A stretch of 6,639 nucleotides of DNA from Bacteroidales bacterium (GTDB taxonomy: Bacteria > Bacteroidota > Bacteroidia > Bacteroidales > UBA7960), in the NCBI GenBank assembly GCA_003555385.1, contig PWHO01000180.1, positions 1-6,639 of the forward strand, read 5' to 3'. Positions 1 to 6,527 of this stretch are shown piece after piece. Position numbers and translations under genes: made by a program. Positions within the stretch are counted from its first letter, which is position 1; each line of letters begins with the position of its first letter. The notes under the pieces were generated by a model that had not been told where the DNA came from, did not search any database, and saw only the letters and a list, made by a program, of their open reading frames with translations.

Positions 1-3000
1 CCACCATGATGCCGCGGGCGTCCCGGCCGACCAGGTCGGCCAGGCGTTTCCGGAGGGACACGGCGGCGTTGTGGTTGAAGCACATGACCAGGATGCGGTG
101 GGCCGGGATCCGCTCGACCCGAAGGAGGTAGGCGCAGCGGTGCACCACGATGCGCGTTTTGCCGGCGCCGGGTCCGGCCAGTATCAGTTGGCTGGCCTGG
201 CGGTGCGCGCCCACCGCGCTGATCTGGACGGGGTTGCCGAGGTTGTCCACGATCCGGCGGTAGGCGTCCGCGCTGGTGGCGCGATCGAGGATCTTTTGGC
301 GGCCGGCGAAGTATTTGCGGGTGAAGGCGTCCCGGTGCAGGGTAAAGTAATCCAGCACCAGGTTCAGGGCCTGGGCCAGTTTGTCCATTGCCAGGGTGGC
401 GTATTCCGCGATCACGTGGATCTGGAAGCGGCGCTCCCGGTAGTGCATGTCCAGGGGCTTGAAGTCGCCGGTTGTGTACTGGCGGCCTTTGATGCGGGGG
501 TTGAGCCGGATGGTCATGGCCTGGCGAAAGACGGTAAGGCCCTGCTGGAGGGTGATGATTTTGTGCTCGTGCAAAAACATCAGGGCGCGGTCAATGGCGG
601 CCAGGGGCTTTTGGACGCGAGCGTGCAGGAGCACGTCGCGGCGTATAACGTCTTCGAGTTCGTTGGCGCTGAAATCGACCAGGGCTTCGGCGGTGGAGCC
701 CCTGGCGGCGTCGGCCAGGGTGTTTTTTGCCTTGTCCGTTAGTACATCCACGATCCGTGCGGCCACCTCCCGGCGCAGCATGGCGGTTTCGGCCAAAGAT
801 TTCCAGGAGCGGCGCAGGGCGGCCCGGTAGCGGCTGTGGCCCACGTGCTGAAGATCGATGCTGCCGTGGGTGCCGGCAAGGCCGCGGCCGTCGTAGGCCA
901 GGCCCTTGACCAGAAGGCGCAGGGTCACGGGGTTGCTCTCCAGGCCGTTGTTGGTAAGGCGCTGGTTCAAGGCGCGGATGTCTAAGTCCTGCCAGTCGCC
1001 GGTTTCGGCGTCGGGCGCTTCTTCCTGCAGCAGATCGATCATGCGCCGTTCCAGCTCGGAGACCGCCGCCAAAAGACGGGGGGCCGATTTCTTGCCGGCG
1101 GCGTGCAAGAAGGCGGTGAGCCTGAGCCCCTTGTCCAGCAGGCCAACATCGGCCATCTGGTGCATGGCGTAGATTACGAGTTGTGCGGGGCTCAGGCCGG
1201 TGGACTGTTCCAGGGCATGCAGGTGGGCGGCGTGCCCGTGGAGCTGCTCGGCGATGTCGTCGGCGCTGAGGCCGCGGTCCGCCGGGGTGTTAAACAGCGC
1301 AGCCAGGATGGCCCGCCATAGGGCTTGCATGGCCGGGGAGAGGTTGAGCCGGTTGATGACCGGGTCGGCTTCGGCCAGGGATTTGACCCGGGGTTTGCCC
1401 TGAAACACCTGGGTCAGGTTCTGGTTGCGGGCCAGGAAATCGGCCCGTTCCAGCCAGGAGATGGCGGTGCGCACCTTGGTGTCCGCGGCGCGGTCGCCCT
1501 TTTCAAATACCTGGGCCAGTTCCTCCTCGCGCAGGAGCTCGGCGCTGGTAATGACGACTTCGTTGTTTTTGCTGCGCTTGGTGCGCTTGAGCACGCGAAG
1601 GATGCGCTGGATCTCGTACCGGGTGACCTCGGAAAAAGCCCCCAGCTTGAACTGGGTTTCCGCGTCGGCCGGGTCGTAGAGCAGGATGCAGTGGGCCGGC
1701 TCGCGGTCCCGGCCGGCGCGTCCGGCCTCCTGGAGGTAGTTTTCCATGGAGCCGGGGATTTCATAGTGCAGCACCAGGCGGATGTCGCTCTTGTCGATGC
1801 CCATGCCGAACGCGTTGGTGGCGCAGATCACCGGGGTCTCCCCGGCCACGAAGGAATCGATGATCCGGCGCTTGACAGAGGCGTCCAGGCCGGCGTGGAA
1901 GGCTTCGGCCACCATTCCCTTGTGCTGGAGATAGTCGCGCACGGTTTCGGCGTTTTTGCGGGTGGCGGTATACACCACCGCGCTGCCGTCGGGGGTTTCG
2001 CCCAGGCAGCGTTCAATTAAGGCATGGGTCTGCTCCTGCTTTTCCGCGGATGACACCGGCACCACGTCGAAATGCAGGTTGCTTCGCTCCACGCCCCCTT
2101 CGAAAAGGTGCAGGTCCTGCTGCAGTTCCCTTTGGAAATAGCTTTTGATTTCCTCGATCACGTCCGGCTTGGCCGTGGCGGTGAAACAGGCAATGGGCGG
2201 CAGATCCAGGTTTTGATCCAGGGTCAGCTCCCGGATAAAGCGGCCGGCGTAGAGGTAATCCGGCCGGAAATCGTGGCCCCACTTGGAAAGGCAGTGGGCT
2301 TCGTCGAACACCCAGCAGCCGATTTCGCGCTGGGTGAGCACCTGGCGCACGGTGCGGCTGCGAAGCTGTTCCGGGGAGATGTAGAGCAGGGCAATGTCGC
2401 CCAGGCGCACGCGTTCGATCACCTCGCCGCGCTCGGGCGGGGTCAGCATGCCGTAGATGGCCGCGGCAAAGGGGGTGCCGGTGTTGGCCACTAGGTTGTC
2501 CACCTGGTCCTTCATCAGGGCCTGCAAGGGGGAAAAGACCACGGTCAAAAGCCCCCGGCGCAGGTGGCGCACCAGGGCCGGGAGCTGGTAGCACAGCGAC
2601 TTGCCCCCGCCGGTGGGGAGGATGGCCAGCAGGGGACGGTTCTGCATTCCCTGGTGCACGATTTCCCGCTGGAGGCTTTGGCCGTCCGTTGCGGCCGGCT
2701 CGGGCCGGAATGTATCAAAGCCGAAAAATCGCTGCAGCTGGGTGTCGGGATCGTGCGTGGCCCGGCACCAGGCGCAGTCCGGATTGCCGCAAGGAGTCTC
2801 GCGCAGGGCCTTGAGAAAAGGGACCACTTCCGGGAACTGCCGCCGCACCCAGGGCGGGAGCACGGAGTTGGTCCCCGCCACCCGAAGCCAGGCCAGGCCG
2901 TAGGCTGCGGGGGGCAGGTGCGGGGTTGCGCCCAGGGCTTCAAACGCCGGGCCGATCCCTTGGCGGCAGATGTCGCTGCCGGCCAGTTTTGCAAAAAGCG

Positions 3001-3571
3001 CCTGCAGGGGGGTGTTCGCCGGCCAATGTTCGGCGCCCATATGCTCGAGCACCAGGGCCAGGCCGTGGCCGCCAACCCCGTGGAACCGGCTGTTGCGGAA
3101 GCAAAGGGCGTAAAAAGAAAGCAGGTCCGGGCATTGGCTCCCCTGGCTGGCAAAGCTTTCCAATTGATCGGCAAACAACGTCAGGGCCAGGCGCACGTCT
3201 TCCAGCGGGTCGTTTATCGACGAGCGAACCAGCTTGTAGTCTTTTACCAGTCGGTGGTAGGGGTTGCGGGGAAAGGCCAGGGGAGACAGGAACAGCGTGT
3301 CGATAACCGGGCGGGCAAGGATGCCTGTTTTGGGAAAGGCGCTTTTCAGAAACGGCAGGTCGTGGTTGAGAATGTTGTGCCCCAGGATGAAGCGCGCATC
3401 GCGGCCAAAGGCGTCCAGGTCCGCCAGGGCCTTGCCCGCATCGGCCGGGCGGCCTTTCCAGTGAAAGGTCTTCCGGCCGAGCGCCGCACCAATATGCACG
3501 AGGGCGCCGCCCCGGGTGATTTCAAGGTCGAGGCCCAGGCTGTGGGCTTGCAGCGATTGCCGCGCTTTCAT
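1..3571 (-). CDS. Exonuclease-RecQ-UvrD fusion DNA helicase (3' end beyond window)
   Basis: I translated the frame from ATG 3571-3569 to base 2: 1190 codons, no stop, so the C-terminus is outside the window. Residues ~10-135 form a DnaQ-like DEDD 3'-5' exonuclease: D15/E17 (LGLDLEI), D71 in GHNILNHDLPFL, and D125 in NDPLEDVRLALTLF. A Cys/His cluster follows (C261, C266, C269, H273). The RecQ-like SF2 core spans ~280-640: motif 0 FFGFDTFRP (282-290), Walker A TGGGKS (320-325), DEAH (423-426), FTATA (463-467), TNAFGMGID (585-593) and QEAGRAGRD (614-622). A winged-helix-like segment without the usual RecQ four-Cys zinc site follows, then a long helical linker. At ~1115-1190 a UvrD/SF1 core begins with Walker A GPGAGKT (1133-1139) and a motif Ia-like CFNHNAA. 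Both motors should be ATP-driven DNA translocases; the repair or recombination role is inferred. The start is fixed by an in-frame TGA 17 codons upstream with no other start between; the Shine-Dalgarno is weak (GGGAA). Confidence 0.95.
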   Translation of the reverse strand, partial: MKARQSLQAHSLGLDLEITRGGALVHIGAALGRKTFHWKGRPADAGKALADLDAFGRDARFILGHNILNHDLPFLKSAFPKTGILARPVIDTLFLSPLAFPRNPYHRLVKDYKLVRSSINDPLEDVRLALTLFADQLESFASQGSQCPDLLSFYALCFRNSRFHGVGGHGLALVLEHMGAEHWPANTPLQALFAKLAGSDICRQGIGPAFEALGATPHLPPAAYGLAWLRVAGTNSVLPPWVRRQFPEVVPFLKALRETPCGNPDCAWCRATHDPDTQLQRFFGFDTFRPEPAATDGQSLQREIVHQGMQNRPLLAILPTGGGKSLCYQLPALVRHLRRGLLTVVFSPLQALMKDQVDNLVANTGTPFAAAIYGMLTPPERGEVIERVRLGDIALLYISPEQLRSRTVRQVLTQREIGCWVFDEAHCLSKWGHDFRPDYLYAGRFIRELTLDQNLDLPPIACFTATAKPDVIEEIKSYFQRELQQDLHLFEGGVERSNLHFDVVPVSSAEKQEQTHALIERCLGETPDGSAVVYTATRKNAETVRDYLQHKGMVAEAFHAGLDASVKRRIIDSFVAGETPVICATNAFGMGIDKSDIRLVLHYEIPGSMENYLQEAGRAGRDREPAHCILLYDPADAETQFKLGAFSEVTRYEIQRILRVLKRTKRSKNNEVVITSAELLREEELAQVFEKGDRAADTKVRTAISWLERADFLARNQNLTQVFQGKPRVKSLAEADPVINRLNLSPAMQALWRAILAALFNTPADRGLSADDIAEQLHGHAAHLHALEQSTGLSPAQLVIYAMHQMADVGLLDKGLRLTAFLHAAGKKSAPRLLAAVSELERRMIDLLQEEAPDAETGDWQDLDIRALNQRLTNNGLESNPVTLRLLVKGLAYDGRGLAGTHGSIDLQHVGHSRYRAALRRSWKSLAETAMLRREVAARIVDVLTDKAKNTLADAARGSTAEALVDFSANELEDVIRRDVLLHARVQKPLAAIDRALMFLHEHKIITLQQGLTVFRQAMTIRLNPRIKGRQYTTGDFKPLDMHYRERRFQIHVIAEYATLAMDKLAQALNLVLDYFTLHRDAFTRKYFAGRQKILDRATSADAYRRIVDNLGNPVQISAVGAHRQASQLILAGPGAGKTRIVVHRCAYLLRVERIPAHRILVMCFNHNAAVSLRKRLADLVGRDARGIMV

Positions 3572-3597
3572 CGTTTTCCCGTTGCTGTTTTTATGTG

Positions 3598-3636
3598 GGG
3601 GCCTCCCGTTTATACGGGCTCAATCCCGGATGCCCC
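3598..3636 (-). promoter_or_regulatory. Possible structured leader of the helicase gene
   Basis: An outer stem, GGGGC (3598-3602) with GCCCC (3632-3636), encloses two short hairpins that exclude each other. One pairs CCCGT (3605-3609) with ACGGG (3614-3618) around a 4-nt loop. The other pairs CGGG (3615-3618) with CCCG (3625-3628) around a 6-nt loop. It lies 26-65 nt upstream of the helicase ATG, so a transcript from the putative promoter nearby would carry it in its 5' leader. There is no U-tract, so it is not an obvious intrinsic terminator, and I recognise no known riboswitch. The stems are short and could be chance. Confidence 0.3.
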
Positions 3637-3638
3637 GG

Positions 3639-3667
3639 AGTGTAGCATGAATCCTGAACAAGGAAAA
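3639..3667 (-). promoter_or_regulatory. Putative sigma70-type extended -10 promoter for the helicase gene
   Basis: On the minus strand TACACT (3644-3639) matches a -10 hexamer at four of six positions and is preceded by TG plus one base, giving an extended -10. No good -35 sits at the right distance: 17 nt upstream is TTTTCC (3667-3662). An extended -10 can tolerate this. Transcription would begin about 60 nt upstream of the helicase ATG and include the hairpin leader. Its support is position plus a short match only. Confidence 0.3.
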
Positions 3668-3725
3668 CGATTGAATGCCCAAGCCGCAAGTGTGAACAAT
3701 TCTTCTGAGCCTCTCGCTTAAGGCG

Positions 3726-3767
3726 GCGCTCGTTCCCCGAGCCCATGAGCTTTTCGCGCTTGTTCCC
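3726..3767. repeat. Imperfect 12-bp direct repeat, 30 bp apart
   Basis: GCGCTCGTTCCC (3726-3737) recurs as GCGCTTGTTCCC (3756-3767), one mismatch in twelve. The 30-bp start-to-start spacing is close to three helical turns, which would put both copies on one face of the DNA. They lie about 80-120 bp upstream of the putative helicase -10, a position that suits an activator or repressor site. No known operator was recognised. Confidence 0.4.
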
Positions 3768-3836
3768 ACTATCGGGTAATGGTGCTTATATGCCGGTGCT
3801 TTCATATACAATGGGAATGCTACTGATCGGAATGGG

Positions 3837-3850
3837 TCGCCATATGGCGA
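3837..3850. repeat. Perfect 14-bp palindrome just downstream of the radical SAM gene
   Basis: TCGCCATATGGCGA is its own reverse complement. It lies 24-37 bp beyond the radical SAM stop codon and contains an NdeI-type CATATG core. There is no spacer loop and no following U-tract, so an ordinary rho-independent terminator is unlikely. A dimeric regulator site or a weak transcript-end structure is possible. Confidence 0.5.
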
Positions 3851-3873
3851 AATCTGCGAATTTTGAATACCCG

Positions 3874-5259
3874 TTACGCAACTGCAAGGCCGTTTAAAAA
3901 AGAATCGGCTTTCAGGCTTTCAATGTAACCCGCGTTTTCTTTGACCCACTTTTTCATCAGAAGATGGCCGCCCAGGCGGTACTTGACCCGCCAGCCCCTT
4001 TTTATTCTGTATGATGTCAGCACCCGTTTCATGCTGTAAAAGCGCTGCATCTGGTCAACGATGGCCATCTGCATAGTATGGGCCGAACACTTTTCGGGCC
4101 TGACGACCACATGCATGCCGTCATAGTATGTCCATTGATTGTGCAGCATGTGGTCTTTGTTGTCGATATAGGCGCGTGTGCCGGGAAAGGGCGTGATGGA
4201 AAAAACCTGAATGGTGTCGATGTCCGTTTCGATGGCGTAATCCACGATGTTTTTTGGCGTCTGAGGGTCGTCTTTGCTGTCAACCACGAACATGCCATGG
4301 ATGCCGATATTGCGTTTATGCAGATTCTCAACGCATTGTCTGACGGCATCCACGGTATGGGCCTTGCCGTATTTTTTCAGGGTGGCCGGGTCAACGGACT
4401 CCACGCCCACATAAACGATCCGGCACCGTGTCTCTTCCATCAGGTCCAGAAGCTCAGGGTCGGAAGCCGCACTCACGCATATCTGGCCTGACCAGCGCAG
4501 GGGAACGGCATTCTGTTTGATCATTTCCCGCAGCAGGGATTTGGTCCGCGCGGGTCTGGCGCAAAAATTGTCGTCGCCGAAACAGACGCTTCTGTGCTGA
4601 ACAGGTCGCAGTTCGGCGATCACCTGCGCATGGGGTTTAAAGCGGTATTTCCGCCCGAAAAGGGGGGTGACGCTGCAGAATGAACAGTCGTGGGGACAGC
4701 CGCGGGATGTGATAATGATGGGGGGGATTTCATTTTTTTTGATCTGGGGGGAAAGGGTGAAATCAGGCGAAGGAATTTTGGAAAAATTGACAAGATCCGG
4801 CATGTCGTTGTGCTGAAACGCCGTATCGCTGATTTTATATGAAATCCCTTTCAGGTGATCCGGATTGCCGCCTTTTTCAATCAGCCGGACCAGGGCGAGC
4901 AAGGTTTCATCGCCTTCGCCCCTGACGACATAATCACAATGATGTAAGGCCTCTTCCGGCAGAAACGTCACATGGGGTCCGCCCATTACCACCCGTGTTC
5001 CTTTTTCCCGCAATTCATCCGCCAGCGCATAGGCCTCACGGATCGTGCTGGATAGCGAACCAATGCCCACCAGGTCATAACCGGCCAGGCGCGTTTTTTC
5101 CGTCTCGGTCATGGGCTTGACCCACAGATCACAGACATATCCGTTTTCATGCAAAATGGCAGCCATGGTGGCCAGGCCCACCCGGGGCAAATAGGTCCTG
5201 CTGTAAACATGGATAAGATCCGAGACAGCTTCGACCAGTGCAATTTTAAATGTATTCAT
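3874..5259 (-). CDS. B12-binding domain-containing radical SAM protein
   Basis: A 461-residue protein with the layout of class B (cobalamin-binding) radical SAM enzymes. Residues ~5-130 look like a B12-binding Rossmann fold (YDLVGIGSLSS; GGPHVTFLPEEAL at 93-105; VRGEGDETL). The cobalamin-ligating DxHxxG motif is not visible, as in many members. The radical SAM core follows with SRGCPHDCSFC; C188, C192 and C195 are the CxxxCxxC ligands of the [4Fe-4S] cluster that cleaves S-adenosylmethionine. VGVESVDPATLKKYGK (284-299) and SITPFPGTRAY (354-364) are typical of the barrel's second half. The tail with YYDGMHVVVRP and a FYS motif resembles the DUF4070-type extension of hopanoid enzymes such as HpnR/HpnP relatives. 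Chemistry is probably methylation or a related radical rearrangement; substrate unknown. I chose ATG 5259 because GAAGGG sits 7 nt upstream; in-frame ATGs at 5274 and 5421 lack a site. Confidence 0.92.
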   Translation of the reverse strand: MNTFKIALVEAVSDLIHVYSRTYLPRVGLATMAAILHENGYVCDLWVKPMTETEKTRLAGYDLVGIGSLSSTIREAYALADELREKGTRVVMGGPHVTFLPEEALHHCDYVVRGEGDETLLALVRLIEKGGNPDHLKGISYKISDTAFQHNDMPDLVNFSKIPSPDFTLSPQIKKNEIPPIIITSRGCPHDCSFCSVTPLFGRKYRFKPHAQVIAELRPVQHRSVCFGDDNFCARPARTKSLLREMIKQNAVPLRWSGQICVSAASDPELLDLMEETRCRIVYVGVESVDPATLKKYGKAHTVDAVRQCVENLHKRNIGIHGMFVVDSKDDPQTPKNIVDYAIETDIDTIQVFSITPFPGTRAYIDNKDHMLHNQWTYYDGMHVVVRPEKCSAHTMQMAIVDQMQRFYSMKRVLTSYRIKRGWRVKYRLGGHLLMKKWVKENAGYIESLKADSFLNGLAVA

Positions 5260-5266
5260 TTTTTTA

Positions 5267-5272
5267 CCCTTC
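5267..5272 (-). promoter_or_regulatory. Ribosome binding site that sets the radical SAM start
   Basis: GAAGGG on the minus strand, seven nucleotides before ATG 5259-5257, is a good Shine-Dalgarno match. It overlaps the alternative ATG at 5274, which has no comparable site of its own. This favours a protein beginning MNTFKIALVE, where the B12-binding fold starts, over the longer 515-residue reading. Confidence 0.6.
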
Positions 5273-5381
5273 ATAGCCGTAAAATGCGCTATGTTCCGGT
5301 GGTCCGGATCGCCTGTGAGATCAGGGGAAAGAGAAATTGGTCCCGAGGTGGTGACGCGGCAGGTCGGGATGGCAATCTGTA

Positions 5382-5624
5382 TCAGTGACTTGAAAGTACC
5401 CCACACATCATGGGAATGCAAGGGTAAATGTTGCCGTGGTTAGCCCCTTTATGTGCGAAAAGCGCTTGTAAACAATTGAAAACCGCCTTTAGTAAGAGAT
5501 AATCTTCCATTCCCCGTCCATATTTCTCATAAACGTAAGATTGAATAAATATCTTTTGAAGAATATCAGAGATGACCTTGACTTTCCCCATTGGTTTGTC
5601 GGCGTATTTTGTTTTCTCTTTCAT
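5382..5624 (-). CDS. Small protein with CopG-antitoxin-like N-terminus, possibly a remnant
   Basis: An 80-residue ORF between the DUF401 remnant (41-nt gap) and the radical SAM gene (122-nt gap), same strand. ATG 5624 is preceded by AAGGAAAG with AGGA 10 nt upstream, so it is probably translatable; an upstream in-frame TTG at 5669 is less likely. The first ~22 residues (EKTKYADKPMGKVKVISD at 3-20) resemble, from memory of the family, the start of CopG/BrnA-like antitoxins (KxKYxxEPMGxVKVIxDFL). The expected continuation, with KVTISLSKSSVDFF and the ribbon-helix-helix, is absent. Residues 23-80 (with YEKYGRGMEDYLLLKAVFN) match nothing I know. I checked the other two minus-strand frames just after the break and they do not restore the family sequence. 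The region is visibly more AT-rich than its neighbours. It may be a decayed antitoxin, a chimera or an unrelated orphan; no toxin gene adjoins it. Confidence 0.5.
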   Translation of the reverse strand: MKEKTKYADKPMGKVKVISDILQKIFIQSYVYEKYGRGMEDYLLLKAVFNCLQALFAHKGANHGNIYPCIPMMCGVLSSH

Positions 5625-5665
5625 GGTTTTTCTTTCCTTTCCGCAAATACCGGGCGTTCGGGAGG

Positions 5666-6527
5666 TCAACGCCCAATCCCGAGTTGGAGTGCCTGGAAAT
5701 AAAGAAAGGCGCTTAATACCAAAGACAGAAGCGGAACCCGCATGATCCTGTAGACCGGGATAAGGGTTGTCCGGAAATATTCATTTGACAAAAGCAGGCA
5801 CAGGTGAAGGGGGGATACAAGCACGCCCGCAAACCCGCTGACAAGGGCCAGCATCAAGTAGGGGAGCAGCAGGGTATTTTGCCCAAGCGTGTCGATCAGT
5901 GAGATTAAAATCGGGAAGGTGGTGCCGACAAAAGCGATGGTAATCCCCGCCACGACCCCCACAAGAAACGGCAGCAGCATGACGATCGGCAGCAGGGGCA
6001 TATTCCAGTCAAGCATCTCCTGGCTGACCCGGGTGACCGCCCGGCTGTCTTCCAGGATTCCGTTAAAAACCAATATGGCGGCCACCATGTAGATCATTTT
6101 AATCAGCGCCGGGTTTTTCAGTATGTCCCAAAGGGCGGCCCCTCCCATGCGGTTGGCCCGCCAGGTCCAGAACAAGGCGATCAAAAGCGCCAGTATGAGC
6201 CCCGCTTCCTTGGAGACGGGCAGCAAAGCCGGGGGCAGCAGCCTGGAAAAGAACAGGCCCATGATCACCCCGAACACGATGACAAAAACAATGGGCATCA
6301 GTTCTTTGAGAAACGGCAGCGCCGCTTTTCGCGGCGGCGCGGTTGCAGGTGTCCGGGGCAGGCCGCGAAGCGGCCAGTAACCGACCGCAAGCGCAACGAT
6401 CGTTATCGGTCCGGAAACCGCCACCAATTGCCACAAATCAACGCCCGCCAGTGCCGTTGTCAGTAAAATGCCGGGATACAGGGGCCACCAGTATTCCCAG
6501 ACATGCCGGAACCAGTAGTTGATGGCA
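5666..6527 (-). pseudogene. DUF401-family membrane protein, 5' end lost at the palindromic repeat
   Basis: The last ~286 residues of a DUF401 (COG1906-like) polytopic membrane protein, ending at TGA 5668-5666. Homology-like sequence begins as INYWFRHVWEYWWPLYPG, a stretch typical of the family. About seven hydrophobic segments follow. The conserved motifs GVVAGITIAFVGTTFPIL (remnant residues 190-207) and GFAGVLVSPLHLCLLLSNEY (231-250) are intact. DUF401 proteins are usually ~400 residues, so roughly the first 110-130 are missing. Going upstream the frame enters the palindromic repeat and hits TAA at 6553-6551. Between that stop and the homologous part there is no ATG or GTG, and the first TTG (6436) lies inside a conserved segment. 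I infer interruption by the repeat. If the sequence ends there because of an assembly break, the other half would lie on the far side. The family's function is unknown; a transporter or permease role is plausible. Confidence 0.8.

Larger units (their letters stand above)
3572..3873. other. Intergenic region between the radical SAM and helicase genes
   Basis: No convincing gene lies in these ~300 bp. The only sizeable minus-strand frame (63 codons, 3811-3620) has no recognisable domain and sits where promoter elements are expected. The region holds the putative helicase promoter and leader, a 14-bp perfect palindrome (3837-3850), an imperfect 12-bp direct repeat (3726-3737 and 3756-3767) and a 7-bp direct repeat (3781-3787 and 3795-3801). 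I see no stem plus U-tract terminator after the radical SAM stop codon, so read-through towards the helicase cannot be excluded. Confidence 0.6.

Noticed and set aside
3653..3668. TTGTTCAG half-site upstream of the helicase -10, resembling one half of a deltaproteobacterial LexA box (YGTTCAG).
   Set aside because: The other half of the expected dyad is poor, so SOS control is not supported. A single 7-8 bp half-site is easily due to chance.
2564..3721. A 385-codon plus-strand open frame, and several others on the plus strand between 71 and 2500.
   Set aside because: They are antisense to the helicase gene, have repetitive low-information composition and show no domain. The minus-strand frame beneath them contains a continuous set of exonuclease, RecQ and UvrD motifs.
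3620..3811. A 63-codon minus-strand frame in the intergenic gap.
   Set aside because: It has no recognisable domain, lacks a clear ribosome binding site and overlaps the likely promoter region of the helicase gene.
5260..5421. A longer radical SAM protein starting at ATG 5421 (515 aa).
   Set aside because: The extra 54 residues have no family similarity, and ATG 5421 overlaps the end of the small upstream ORF in another frame. ATG 5259 has a good Shine-Dalgarno and begins at the B12-binding fold.
6099..6434. A 111-codon minus-strand frame overlapping the DUF401 remnant.
   Set aside because: It is a shifted-frame shadow. The DUF401 frame has clear membrane segments and conserved motifs over the same bases.
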